Below, in pieces: positions 23,715-35,356 of a stretch of DNA of 64,000 nucleotides. The stretch lies in NCBI GenBank assembly GCA_001692895.1, contig KV748207.1:310001-374000 (forward strand). Direction: 5' to 3'. This DNA comes from Cenococcum geophilum 1.58. Its lineage: Eukaryota; Ascomycota; Dothideomycetes; Gloniales; Gloniaceae. A program made the position numbers and the translations under genes. Numbering within the stretch: the stretch's first letter is position 1; every line of letters starts with the position of its first letter. The notes beneath the pieces are model-generated. The model was not told where the DNA came from, did no database searches, and worked only from the letters and a program-made list of their open reading frames with translations.

Positions 23715-24585
23715 ACCACAACCAGTCTACAGCCATCACGCTATAGACGACCTCTTCACAACCTATCTACAGCCATCGCGCTGCAGACGACCTCCACAAC
23801 CTATCTACGGCCGTTACGCTGCAGACAACCTCTCCACAACCTATCTACAGCCGTCGCGCTGCAGACGACCTCCATAACCTATTTACGGCCATCACGCTGC
23901 AGACGACCTCTCCATAACCTATCTACAGCTATCGCGCTGCAGACGACCTACCAACCTATCTACAGCCATCACGCTGCAGACGACCTATCCACAACCTATC
24001 TACGGCCATTACGCTGCAGACGACCTCTTCACAACCTATCTACAGCCATCGCGCTACAAACGACCTATCCACAACCTATCTACGGCCATTACACTATAGA
24101 CGACCTCTCTACAACCTATCTACAGCCATCGCGCTGCAGACGACCTCCACAACCTATCTACGGCCATTACGCTATAGATAACCTCTCCACAACCTATCTA
24201 CAGCCGTCGCGCTACAGATGACCTCCACAACCTATCTACGGCCATTACGCTGCAGACGACCTCTCTACAACCTATCTACAGCTATCGCGCTACAAACGAC
24301 CTCTACAACCTGTCTACAGCTATTACGCTACAGACGACCTATCCACAATCTACCTATAGCCATCACGCTACAGACGACCTCCACAACCTGTCTACAGCCA
24401 TCGCGCTACAAATAACCTCCACAACCTGTCTACAGCCATCGCGCTGCAGACGACCTCTACAACCTATCTATAGCTATCGCGCTGTAGACGACCTCTATAA
24501 CCTATCTATAGCCATCACGCTGCAAACGACCTCCATAACCTATCTATAGCTATCGCGCTATAAACGACCTCTACCACAACCGCCA
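23715..24585 (+). repeat. 36-40-bp satellite array, roughly 22 units
   Basis: Each unit contains CCTATCTACAGCCATCGCGC followed by TGCAGACGACCTC and a short C/A spacer. Variation between units is largely C to T and G to A. The open frame at 24218-24415 is just this repeat read in one frame and is not a gene. Confidence 0.9.
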
Positions 24586-25326
24586 CTACCGCTATAATAT
24601 ACTATATAATACCGCACTATAGGCGTACCGCAGATGCGTAAATAGGGGTGGCTATAGTAGGGGAGGGAAAGGGGCCGGCCTGTGTTACTTTAGCACGTTA
24701 AATCTAAGGTATATAGGCGAATTGGTGTTTATACCCTATATAAGACAACTTNNTNAAAATTTTCCTATNGGAGTGGGTTTANNTAACGAGGTTNGCCCTT
24801 ATAAAATACCATTAGTAGGTTATTTTTAGGGAGAGTACCTATTAATTACTAATTCCCTACCTATTTCTTTAGCAAGGAGAAAAGATAGGGTATAGAATAA
24901 AAAGTCGCTTTAGGGGTAATTAGTAGCTGCTTCTAAGCTAGTAAGCTATTATAACGCCTCTTATTCTTAAGTGCAAAACTATTTAATAAAAATCTTTTTT
25001 TTAGAGCGCTTTTTCTACTCTAGGAACGGCAGAATATGGTAGAAATAGATAAAAGAGCTAGGATTTCCTTAGTGCGATTTTCTTAGCATAAACTAGACTA
25101 TAGTAAGCAAGATATTAAAACAAAACACTAATAGGCTAGGAGCTCCCCCTAGTATTTAAAACGGGCTAGAGTGTCCACTTAGCTACTAGTATATATTAAG
25201 CTGCCTAGGAAGGATTTATATATATAAAACTATAGCGCCATAGCCTAGAGGCTGCATGTGTAATATTGTATGTAGTATAATACAACGGATATAAAAAAAA
25301 AAAAAAAAAAAAAAATAAGGAAGGGG

Positions 25327-25705
25327 ATGTTATACTACCTTCGTCCGTTAACGCGGAGGTAAATCTATAAAATAGTTATAATAGGTAGTCCTATCTATCC
25401 GTTATAACCACAAATAGGAACTAGTTTAGGCAGTTCTTTAAGGGGTATATTTAAAAAGTCTGCTAGTTTTGCAGCGTACTTTATATTAATTAAGGTAAAG
25501 GTATTTACTCCTAAGTTAGCTAAAGTAGAGGTTAAAACTTAATATCTATTATAAAATAAAGTATAAGGGATAGTGTAGCTTTTTTTACTAACTAGCCGAC
25601 CTAGATCGATATATAATATATTAATCCCTTTTAACCCTAGAGAGGAGTTTTTCTCTAAGGTTCCTCTTTTTCTGGCTTTATACTATCCTCCTAAATTAAT
25701 AAAAC
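25327..25705 (-). pseudogene. Gy-2 protease region
   Basis: Minus-strand reading VLTSTLANLGVNTFTLINIK, AKLADFLNIPLKELPKLVP and CGYNG resembles the retropepsin-like protease segment between gag and RT of fungal gypsy elements, with the DSGA-type site mutated. Its two ends are cut by Cop-1 (right) and the poly(A)-tailed insertion (left), and frame continues beyond the latter. Confidence 0.7.
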
Positions 25706-25921
25706 TGTCTGTATAAGTAGAGGTTACGTAGTTATATCTCTGATTAGTTATCCTTACGGTGACTTATCAGCCCCCTATTTAGGCACCGCGATCCTTATAA
25801 TCCTCTGCGAAAGACACAAATGAATTAAAGAACCTGTTACCTTATATTGCAATTACAGTACCCCCCTAGGTAATACCGACACTAATTAGTTGATATTATA
25901 GATTAGCCAGGTGTTATTACA

Positions 25922-26303
25922 AAGAGAGACACCACGCGATCGCTCCTACTAAGGCCCGTTAACTATGTTGTGTTTACTAAGGAGAACCCTTTCTATATAG
26001 GCCCTGGGAACTTAAAGAACCGACTCCTCTAAGGCTTTATTCAGTTCGCGTCTATTACGCAAATTAACCCCATATAATCTCTTTACTAAGTACCAGTACC
26101 CCTAATACCTAAGAGAGACACTATGCAATCGCTTTTACTAAGGCCTATTAATCTTATTGCGTTTGCTAAGGAGAACCCTTCCTACTAAGGCCCTAGGAAC
26201 TTAAGAACCGACTCCTACTAAGGCTTTGTTCGGTTCGCGTCCACTATATAAAATTAATACCCAGTATAACCTCTTTACTAAGCGCCAGTACCCCCTAATA
26301 TTT
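25922..26303 (+). repeat. Tandem duplication (~190 bp, two copies) in the Cop-1 leader
   Basis: Copy one (about 25922-26110) and copy two (about 26111-26303) both run from AGAGAGACAC through ACCGACTCCT to CCAGTACCCC. They differ mainly by transitions and small indels. Confidence 0.8.
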
Positions 26304-26359
26304 ATTAACCGCTTAATACGTAAGACTATAACCTACACCACAATCTATACTAGTTAATT

Positions 26360-28160
26360 ATGTTTAATATAGGAACCCAACGTCCGAACTGGAGTAATGG
26401 AATTACCTTAACCAACGAGACTACCGTAGAAGACATTACTAACTACATTAACTTTAAAATTAATAAGTACACTAAATACAACTTTAAAGACAAAAGCCTA
26501 TAGGAATTATACTAAGAGGACTTTAATAATTTTAAGGTATAGATATTTAAAGACGCTAATAGGCCTGCACTTATGGGACTTAAATAATTACTCCGACGCA
26601 ACAGAGTATGGGTCTTTAATAAGAAGAGTAAGTTAGTACTATAAGCACTATATAATGTCGCCCACGAAGACAACCCTATAGAATGGTTAGATGCAGAAAT
26701 TAAGCTATATATTGACAATAAAGGACGCTTTAATTCGTATATTATTAACCGCTGTCTTAAATTACGTTCATTAACTCCCTTAACGGCACCTACCCCAACC
26801 CCAGCTGTCTTGAATGACCTCCCTACGGCCGAGCCTCCCTCACCTACGAACGTCACGGCTCCCCCTACGGACGTCACGGCCCCCTCTACGAACGTCACGG
26901 CTCCCCCTATAAATATTATAGCTCCTTCTACAGAAGCCAAAGCCACTACCTATAGCAGAGACTTAGTAACCTTAGTAAAGATATATATGGAGGAAAGTAA
27001 GTACAGCGGAGAGGATAATAACTTTAACCGTAAGCTTATAATTTTTAATAACCTTTATAACAGGGTTGATATACTATAAGAGGTAAAGATTAAAGGCTTT
27101 CCGATAATGCTATGGGGTATTGCTCTTAACTTTTACTATAAGAATAAGGCAACCTATACCACCTTTAATAGTATCTATAATGCTATATATAACTACTTTA
27201 AAGGACTAGAATATAAGCGTGGAATCTTAGCAAAATGGAACACTATAACCTTAAAGACCGTAATAATAAAAAATAAAGGCAAGTCTATAGGGGACTGCCT
27301 ATAGCTACTGCTTAACAACCTCCGTTATTTATAGCATGGTTTTAACGCTAACCTCCGCAATAATAACTTCCTATATAATAAGCTCATTATTGCTTATTAA
27401 GACGTTACTACTTACCAGGTAGCTTGCTCCAACCTACCTACTATACTTACTGGCCTTATAAACAGCTTATAATTGTTAATTGTTACTTATAAGAAGATTA
27501 ATAGTACTATAGGATAACCTGCTAATATGTTCTTATAGCCTACGGAATAGCCTACGGACGTATTCTTTACTAACTATTGCTACTACTAACTAACGTCTTA
27601 ACTAAGTTTATTAAATAATTGTTATAGCAATAATGCTAGGATATGCTTTATATGTAAGAAAGGAGACTATTAGTTAACTAGGTATACTAAAGAAGAACGT
27701 AATAAAGTAAGAGAAGGATTTAAAAGATATGTCCACTAGTACCTTACGGATAATAATATTGATGACAACTTTAATAAGGATATAATGGCTATAGCATTTA
27801 ATATATTAACCTTAACTGCAGTTCCTACTAGCGGTAACTTCTTTTATAACGACTATAGTATTAAGTACTTTATAACCTTAAACGGACTAATACCGATTAA
27901 AACAGCTAAGAATATAGTTACGTTTATAAACAACGATGCCTTTACCTATAGCCTTATGGGTAGCATAGAGCCTAGTAGTATAAACCCTAGTNGTANNGAA
28001 CCTAGTATAGTAAGGCNNNGTAATGTTAATAATAAGAGTAGCAATAATAAGGGCAAGAGCGCTACCTACCTCTATAATAATAACCCTCCCAACCTTACCG
28101 TTAATATTAACTTCCTTAACTATTATTTCGACGATAACAGATAGGACTTAGCCCTTCTAC
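26360..28160 (+). pseudogene. Cop-1 gag polyprotein, RIP-broken
   Basis: Near 26830 a proline-rich part repeats NVTAPPTDVTAPSTN. The capsid-like part carries LVTLVKIYMEESKYSGED, FNRKLIIFNNLYNRVDIL, KGLEYKRGILAKWNTITL and LRYLQHGFNANLRNN-type sequence (stop read as Gln). A zinc-knuckle-like ARICFICKKGDYQLTRYTKE lies near 27640. This is the layout of fungal Copia gag. Gln-site stops break it into several frames (26810-27079, 27107-27304, 27785-28144). N bases are present at 27992-28019. Confidence 0.75.
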
Positions 28161-28297
28161 CTGCTTCCCCTATAGTTTGTAATAACTTTTATACCTTTTA
28201 AAGCCGCCACACCTTTAGTTCTAACTTTAACTACGCTCTGTTATGGGACACCTTAGTAACACCTTATACGCGCCTACCTGTCTCCACCGCAATATCT

Positions 28298-28415
28298 AAA
28301 TGTTCACGATATCCGCAATATTCGTAATATCCGTAGCGATATCCGTAATACCTATAACAATATCCGCAACGTCTACAATATCCGTAATATTCGCAATACC
28401 TAAGATATTCGCGAT
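28298..28415 (+). repeat. Degenerate 9-bp tandem repeat (AATATCCGT) before the Cop-1 3' LTR
   Basis: About a dozen copies of AATATCCGT/AATATTCGC variants lie between gag and the 3' LTR. Confidence 0.75.
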
Positions 28416-28671
28416 TACTGCCCTAAGCACCTGTTGACCTATATACTTCTCCTTTATACTTTCTTACCTTCTTTCCTTTTTATAAATGTCGCCAGTGTCT
28501 ATATAAGTAGAGGTTACGTAGTTATGTCTCTGATTAGTCATCCTTACAGTGACTTATTAGCCCCCTATTTAGGCACCGCGATCCTTATAATTCTCTACGA
28601 AAGACACGAATAAATTAAAGAACCTGTTACCTTATATTGCAATTATAGTACCCCCCTAGGTGATACCGACA

Positions 28672-29925
28672 AGAACCTTATTTATTTTTACCTTTATTAG
28701 GTAGTTCCTTATAGGGTAGCCTATTTAACCGTATAAAAAGCAAGCTCCTTAATTACTAAGGGCCTATATATAGGGGTCGCTATATATAGGCTGGGTGTAT
28801 ACCGGGCCCATAGTAGGGGTAGCTGCGCGGCTAGCTGCTAGGTTAACTATAGGAGTTGCCAATTATGCCGGGGCACTATAGGCTATACTTGCAGTACTTA
28901 TAGCCTAGTTTACGAGGTTTCTAGTTTTTAGCTAGTTAGCGCGTGCCTTAATTTAATAGAGGCCTTAGTTAATAGCTAGGTAATAATCCGTAAGTTCCTT
29001 TAACGTCTATACTGTAGTATAAGCTAGTAATATGGCCCGCTATAGGTCTAGGGTAAGCTTATTAAAGAGGTCTAGTAGTAGGTCTTCCTAGGGGACCTAG
29101 GCCTATCCGGCTAGGTATAGAAAGCGGGTTTAGAAGGCTAAAAAGGTCTCCGTTGTTTTTATGTTTAGGCTTTTATAGCTAAGGCGGGCGTTCTATACTT
29201 TAAAAGGGTCTTTATAAATAGAAGACAAGTATTTAATTATTTCTTCTTTAGAGATAAAGGGGTCTACTAAGTCTTTAGTATATCGCAGGCGTAAATGCGT
29301 TTAGGCGTCTTCGCTAGTACAGCTAAAAATATAGGCCATTCTAGCTCGGGCGTTAGGGAAGTAGTCTGCATTAACTTTAAGCTTATCCCGTAATTAAAGC
29401 TTCTAATTGTTAAATATAGGGTCGGTTCCGTCTGTAAGTAGCGGGGGATTTGCGACCTTTACCGACCGCTTTAGTACTATATAGGCCTCAGTGGATCCGC
29501 TAAGGCGCTAGAATAGGGCCTAAAGGACTATAGTAAGTCTTTAGTTNCCTAATAATGACTTATTATTAGATATAGGGGTATCTCTAGCTTCGAGCAGCTC
29601 TTATAGTTATTTAATTTCGGTATTAGTAGCCGCAAGCTCCGCCTAGGGGGTTAAAACGTTAATTATTTCTTTATCTAAAGTATTTAAGGGTCCTGCAGCT
29701 GCTTTACCTACTACTATAGTTTATAGTATAGTGGTAGGGGTGTTAGGTAATTCTAGGTAATTTTTTTTAGGGGTTCTAGTCTGTGCGTGTCTTGTAGGTT
29801 CTTTCCTTAGGGTTCTATTTTTTTCTTTTAGGTCCTGTCCTTGTGGTTCTAGTAATATCCTTAGGGTCCTATTCTATATTTTTGTAGATATTTTTAAGTT
29901 CCTTCTTAGGAAGAAAGAGTAGAGT
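28672..29925 (-). pseudogene. Gy-2 gag
   Basis: The segment between the 5' LTR/primer site and the protease of Gy-2, in gag position and on the element's coding strand. It is heavily mutated. The reading is poorer than in Gy-4 and the call rests mainly on position. No zinc knuckle was recognised. One N at 29547. Confidence 0.55.
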
Positions 29926-29938
29926 AAGCTTTAGATAA

Positions 29939-30175
29939 TGTTAGTGACTTAGTTAATTAAGACATAAGCACGGCAAAAGGGTCGCGTAAGCCTGTATAAT
30001 TGGATTGTCTATAAACGAGAATCTAAAGCTAGGGAAAGGAAAGGAGAAGAAGAGTAGCGCCGTTTGGTATTTTATAAGATCTTTACGTCACGTAATCGCA
30101 ATATGCGGCAATCTGTAGCAATCTGTAGCAATTTGCCAGCGCGAAGTTCTGCCAAGTTCTGCTAGTGCCGTAATA
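29939..30175 (-). repeat. Gy-2 5' LTR (237 bp) with predicted transcript start
   Basis: Matches 8241-8477 at full length. In element sense AGCTTTAGAT (complement of 30021-30030) pairs with ATCTAAAGCT of the primer site (complement of 29927-29936), 2 nt beyond the LTR. A TTATAAAA box and a CT-rich tract precede the predicted start. Confidence 0.9.
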
Positions 30176-30180
30176 CTTAA

Positions 30181-30981
30181 CCTACAACGCCAATTAATCC
30201 TAGAAGAATTTAATTTATTAGTCTTAGCCTTAACCCCTAAGGAGATAGACACTAATAATATCTTATCTATTATTAACTATATAACTATAGATAAGCAAAT
30301 AAAAGAGCTACTACCTATTAAAATTAAAATATAAGACACTAAGACGTTTATAAAAATAGTAGTATAAGACCCTAATAAATACTACCGCTTTTTATAGAAC
30401 TACTACCTAAAGCTTATATAAGCTAAGATATATACTACCTAAGATTGTAATATTATTTAAGACCTATAAGCTTATAAGGCGCTCGCTAATAATATATATT
30501 AAGAAACTAAAGATAACCTCCGTATATCTAAACGCGACATCTAATAGTTAAAGAAGGCTAAGATTATACTAATTACTACAGTTACTAAAAGAGAAGGCAT
30601 AATTAAATACCTATAATCTTAGCTTAATAAGTATATTTATAATAATACTAAACACCTTTTTACTATATATAACGCCACCTAAGTCTCTATACCTTTAGTA
30701 ACTTTACCTACTTAACGCTTAATAGAGGGCTAGCGCTAAATAGCTTTACCTAATAGGAACCCCTACTAAAGTAGTAATAATAAAAGCTATAATAATTAAA
30801 CCTAAATTGCTATTATAGGGTCTAATATACGCTACCCTAATCCCCTAGTTTTTTAGGGAGACCGTAAGAAATATAGCTACTAAAAGATGCAAATCTGCAA
30901 GAAACTAACTTAGAGCGCCTACCTTTTTCCTATAAAAGATACTAAAATCGGCTATATTATTGGGCGAATAAAGGGTATACC
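30181..30981 (+). pseudogene. Gy-1 gag, first part
   Basis: Plus-strand reading with Gln/Trp stops ignored: LILEEFNLLVLALTPKEID, NNILSIINYITIDKQIKELL, YKALANNIYQETKDNLRISK, GDRKKYS and KIGYIIG. It is cut at ATACC (30977-30981) by Gy-4 and resumes in frame at 43556 (GIP/FSRLF). It has little similarity to the Gy-4 gag, so this is a distinct family. Confidence 0.7.
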
Positions 30982-31191
30982 TGTAACGGCGCTATCGCAT
31001 ATTACCTGCCAAATTCTACTATATTCTGCCAACCTGTAATTAGCCCGCCTAAAGCTAGCGCCTTGGCGGCTTACCTTATATATTTATTTACATTGGTCCT
31101 AGCGACCCCTTTTCATTCTCTTTAGCTTAGTATCTTTGTAATATAGTATTCTATAAGCTTTAGTTTAGAGGTATTTATATAAGCCGTAATA
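30982..31191 (+). repeat. Gy-4 LTR 1
   Basis: 210 bp, TGTAACGGCG to AGCCGTAATA (RIP form of CGTAACA). AGCTTAGTAT (31124-31133) is complementary to ATACTAAGCT (31194-31203) just inside the element. Confidence 0.92.
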
Positions 31192-31421
31192 TTATACTAA
31201 GCTTACCCTACCTTACCTAGGAAGGCCTTAATAATATCCTACCCTAAAGAAACTTCATCTGTAACGACGCATTAATACACTATACTTAGACACTAAAACA
31301 ACTCTATATTGCCTGGGAAGGCCTAGATAATATCCTACCTTATAAGCTAGATAGAACTAGACCTATACCCCCGGAATTAAAACTAAAGCGTATAATACTA
31401 ATAAACCTTAGGAAGCTAATA

Positions 31422-32642
31422 ATGGCACTTAAAGTAAGCTTATTTAAAAGAGCTGCCTCTATTTAAAAGGAACCTAAGATCTAATTAGGATTAGAAATTA
31501 AAGATAATAATAACGTTATAGATATACGCGAGTAGATTCGCGCCCTTGTAGCCAGCTAGGAAGCCAATTATCTTAAAGTAAGAAATATATAAGAGACCCT
31601 ATAAGAAATTCTAAAAAGCCTTACGGCCCTATAAAATAGCCCGGCTTCCCCTTTTTAAAGCCCTAACTAACCTATTTACTCTACTAAATGCGATATACTA
31701 GGGAGTATGGATATAATAATAAAGTAATTAAAGTCCGTTAAGCTCCTTAACCCCCTACTACTATTTAATAGGATAGACCCTACCTTTAAAAATTAGAGGA
31801 TTTAAGTATAAGGAAAGCTCCGTATTAACTATAACTATTTTCTTTCTAAAGAAGCTAAAATGCTCTACCTCTTTAGTTAAACTACTAGGGACGCCTAATA
31901 GCACCTTTAAGCTAAGTTTAAGGACGACTCCCCTATCTAATTTATATCTATTAATAAAATTATATAGTATCTAGCGGCTATTTATATTAACCCAAACAAA
32001 GTATAGGATGCCTATTATAACTATAATTGCCTAATAATAAAACTAAACTAACCCTTTACTAAATTCTAGACTTAATTTTTACGCCTTATAGGAGAAGGCT
32101 AGGTTCCCCTTAAGAACTACTAATTAGACTTATATAATAAGCTAATAATCTAGCTATAAAAAAAGATTGCTATAACCTTAGATAACCTACTAACCTATAA
32201 AAGACTTATAGCTTATTACCTATTATTAGACTTAGAATTAAAGCGGATTAACGCCTACTCTAATTAGTAAAAGCGACTCCGTAATAATTAGAACTCGCTA
32301 GCTATACCTATAGGAGCTAAAGCAGGAAGATAAGTTACAACTACTCTTATACTAAAGGCGGTTATAACTATATACTAGTAAGCCTCGCCCGACTAATTAC
32401 ATACTACGCTATTAACTAATATTCGCCGCAATACTCTAATTAACCCTGCCTCGGCTACATACTATAACTGTAATAAATAGGGTTACTTTACCTTATCCTG
32501 CCCGGAGCTAAAGGATATAGGCGATATTAAGGAAATAGAGAAAGGAGAAACGTCTAATAAGTTAAGAAAAGAAGAACCCTAGGGAAAGACTCCCCCCTAG
32601 GGTACTCTATTAATCTTAAAGAGATTAATTTTAGTTAGTTAA
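31422..32642 (+). pseudogene. Gy-4 gag, left copy
   Basis: ATG at 31422 opens MALKVSLFKRAAS. The frame continues with capsid-like sequence and the zinc-knuckle segment near 32460 (YNCNK..YFTLSCPELKDIGDI), ending at the autointegration joint. It is a close homologue of 37800-39030. Two near-copies of CTGGGAAGGCCT-type sequence lie in the leader (31215, 31310). Confidence 0.8.
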
Positions 32643-32853
32643 TATCACGGCTCAAATAAATGCCTCTAAACCGAAGCTTAAAAAAATGCTATATTACGAA
32701 GATACTAAGCTAAAGAGAAGGAAAAGGGGTCGCTAGGACCGATGTAAATAAATATATAGGGTAAGCCGCTAAGGCGCTAGCTTTAGGCGGGCTAATTATA
32801 GGTTAGCAGAATATAGCAGAATTTGGCAGGTAACGTGCGATAGCGCCGTTACA
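32643..32853 (-). repeat. Gy-4 LTR 2 (inverted), followed by polypurine tract
   Basis: 211 bp, reverse orientation. Its outer (U5) end meets the left gag at GTTAA. On its inner side is the polypurine tract (AAAGAGGGGGG in element sense) at about 32854-32870. Confidence 0.92.
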
Positions 32854-33071
32854 TCACCCCCCTCTTTAAAAGAAAGTCTGCCTTTAGGCTTAGTTAGAAA
32901 TAGGGTAGCACTAGGCTTATAAACGTAGGATTATAAAAGTATAAGATAAGGAGATAAAGGGGATACGAGTCCGTCCTAACTAAGTACAAAGGGCGATTAT
33001 GGGCTAAGTAGAAGCACTAGGCTAAAAAAAGTAGCCGCTAAAAGTCTTAGCACGGATCTAACCAATCAGAC

Positions 33072-33094
33072 AACTTTAACCGGCGGTTAAAGTT
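33072..33094 (-). other. Conserved 3' hairpin (inverted Gy-4 half)
   Basis: Perfect palindrome: AACTTTAACC / GGC / GGTTAAAGTT. Confidence 0.85.
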
Positions 33095-35162
33095 CCTGGA
33101 TATCTAAAATTTTATAGTACTAGCAGAAAACGGCAGAATATAGTAGAATTTGGCAGATAGCTGTATTAGGGCTTTAGGGCGTTTTTATCCCTATATTCTT
33201 CTAGTAACTTATTATCTTTATTATACTAGTATTCCATTTATTCATCTAGGTACTTTAGGGGTCCAGGCATATTAGGGTATTAGTTATAAAATTCTTTAAG
33301 CTTCTAGGGGCAGCCTATAAAGTTCCACGTAGGGTACTAGGTTAGGTTAGAATTGTAGCTTTTCCATTAGACACAGTATTTTAGCGCTCCCCATACTATC
33401 TTACAGGCCAGTATTTTATTAACCTCCCATTTATTATTACCGTTTACTTAAACTAGTAAGGGAGGCTCGTTCTTTTATCTAGGCAATAGATTGTTTATAG
33501 CTTTCCGTAACTTATCTAGCAAGAAGATAAGGTAAACCCTAATTAAGTCTAGGAGCTTTATCTTATATAAGTTGCCTATCTTCTTAAGAACCTTATACGG
33601 TCCTACCATCTAGTAGTCCAGCTTATAGCTAGGTCGTTTAGTCCTCTAATTTCTTATTATAACCTAGACCCTATCGCTAGGGGCAAAATCGGGCTCTTAA
33701 CAGTATTTATTTACCTACTATTCTATTAACCTCTAAGCTTTTTCTAGGTTCTTATAGGCTACCATCTAGGCCTCCTCTAATTATTTAGCGTACTATTAGG
33801 CCTTAGTATAGAATAGCTTCTCTTATATAGTCTAGGGTTTTTCTAGCCTTTTCCAGTTAAAGCTTATATAGGGTAAGTATCCCATTTCTAGCTAAATTGG
33901 GGCAAACCCTATAGAGTTATAGGGTAGGGTTGCTTACGCGTAGTCTATTAAAGGTAGTAGTTTAGACTAGTTATCCTAAAAATAGTTAATGAAGGGCCTA
34001 AGCCTCTAGTCTAGGTACTAATTTATAATCTCTATCTAACCGTCTATCTAGGGGTAATAAGCTATAGAAAGCTTTAGCTTAATACCTAGGATCCGGGTAA
34101 ACTTATTCTAAAAGACTAATATAAACTATAGCCTATAATTGGATATAATAGTATTTAGTAGTCTGTAGATTTAGTAAACGTAATAGATATATAGCTAGGC
34201 TGCCTCTTTAGCATTAATATTCTTATAATATAGAATTAAAAATAGGCGTTTACTAAAGCGGTTAACTATAACTATAACTATATTATATCCGTTACGGTCC
34301 CTAGGTAGTTTATAAAAGTCTACAAAGATATACTGCTAAGGGCGCTCTAGTATTAGAAGTAGCTTAAATAATCCTAGGGTCTTATTCTATAGGATTATAG
34401 CTTTTTAGTAGTCTTCGCAGTTCCGTATATATTAATTAATATCTATAACTATTCTTAGCTAGTAGTAGTAGTAGTTAATAATTTTACGGGTCTTATTCTT
34501 ACTAGGGTATGCCGTANANACTTAGCAATAAGCTTCGCGGATTAGTTTAGTCTATAGATTATTAACGTTAGGGACTATAAGCCGCTCCTAGTATAGGAGC
34601 AATCCTTCCTCCGTTTTAAAATTAGGGGTTTCTTTTACAGCTTATTTACGGAGGGCCCTTAAGGCGTTAGCCGTACGGTTTACAGTTAGGAGGTAGTTAA
34701 TTAGCCCTATTAGCTTATCTAAGGACTCCTCTATTAGTATTAGCTCGTTTTACTAGGAGTCTAGCTCCTTAAGGATCTATAGGTTAAGCTATTCTAGATA
34801 GAAGAGGGCACGCGTCCAATATTAGGTCTTTAGCTTATCCTAGGGTCCTACATCTTATTCTCTTTAGGTTAGGGCATTAGCCTTAAAGTTTTACTTACTA
34901 GAATAATATATAATTATAAAGAAGAATTAGNAGANTATTTTAGCCTACTAGGCTTATTANNTNNTAAGCTACTTTATAGTTATAAAGTACTTTAGGGCTT
35001 TATAATCTATATATATCCTAATCTAGGAGTTCGTACCTTTAAGCTCTACGCGCTATTAGGAGAGTAATTAAATAATAGCTAGCATTTCTTTATTATATAC
35101 TTTATAGTTATACTTAGCTAGGTCTATTATCTTTAAGAAGAAAGCTATAGGATACTATTTAC

Positions 35163-35356
35163 TGTAAGCTTTGTAGTGTATAGGAATTAAACAAGCGACT
35201 TAATTGTAAATCTATGGAAATCAAGTAGTATATATATACGAAAGTAGACCCCTAACTCCGAGGCCTATAACTTATATTAAACGTATCCAAGACATATAAG
35301 GGTAGTGCTGACGTAGGTAAAACAGGGCAATATACAGGGTCCAGTAGTCGGTTACA
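35163..35356. mobile_element. Solo LTR of an unseen family (194 bp)
   Basis: Begins TGTAAGC and ends CGGTTACA. Flanks TTTAC (35158-35162) and TTTGC (35357-35361) differ by one G/A. Comparison with the uninterrupted copies (41040 region, 51870 region) shows it as a clean insertion in RNase H. An internal TAGTATATATATA may be its promoter. Confidence 0.8.

Larger units (their letters stand above)
21584..25313 (+). mobile_element. Poly(A)-tailed retroposed insertion containing tandem-repeat arrays
   Basis: Both flanks carry the same 13-mer AATAAGGAAGGGG (21571-21583 and 25314-25326). The right copy is preceded by a 23-nt A run (25293-25315, overlapping it by two bases). Poly(A) plus a TSD of this length is the signature of target-primed reverse transcription by a non-LTR element. 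Removing the insertion restores an unbroken Gy-2 reading frame (YN-IPFLITDL). I see no RT or endonuclease motif, so it may be a 5'-truncated or non-autonomous LINE product or a retroposed non-coding transcript. Patches such as RLRSKQELLRQGRL near 22950 look coding but are unidentified. The 5' end is GC-rich with CpG runs. Confidence 0.75.
25706..28671 (+). mobile_element. Cop-1: gag-only Ty1/Copia retrotransposon
   Basis: Two 176-bp LTRs (25706-25881, 28496-28671) start TGTCT and end GATACCGACA. Flanks AAAAC (25701-25705) and AGAAC (28672-28676) differ by one G/A. About 8 nt inside the 5' LTR is TTGATATTATAGA, a RIP-altered match to the TTGGTATCAGAG primer site (initiator Met-tRNA) usual for Copia. 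The 2.6-kb interior holds a leader, one gag and a short repeat tract, with no protease, integrase or RT. It is therefore a non-autonomous element, inserted in the gag-protease junction of Gy-2. Confidence 0.85.
8241..30175 (-). mobile_element. Gy-2: Ty3/gypsy chromovirus, minus strand, carrying four later insertions
   Basis: Two 237-bp LTRs (8241-8477 and 29939-30175) in the same orientation are flanked by a perfect 5-bp duplication, CTTAA (8236-8240 and 30176-30180). In element sense (right to left): 5' LTR, gag 29925-28672, Copia element Cop-1, protease region 25705-25327, a poly(A)-tailed insertion, RT/RNase H 21583-19433, Gy-3, integrase and chromodomain 10213-8600, hairpin 8577-8555, polypurine tract 8495-8478, 3' LTR. 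Its own length without insertions is about 6.2 kb. Its integrase region is close to that of the Gy-4 family, so the two are sister families. Confidence 0.88.

Noticed and set aside
24218..24415. 65-codon repeat-containing protein
   Set aside because: It is the satellite read in one frame; unit length varies between 36 and 40 bp, so no frame is maintained.
23425..24585. CRISPR-like array
   Set aside because: Units repeat head to tail without unique spacers, in a fungal setting; these are a minisatellite and a satellite.
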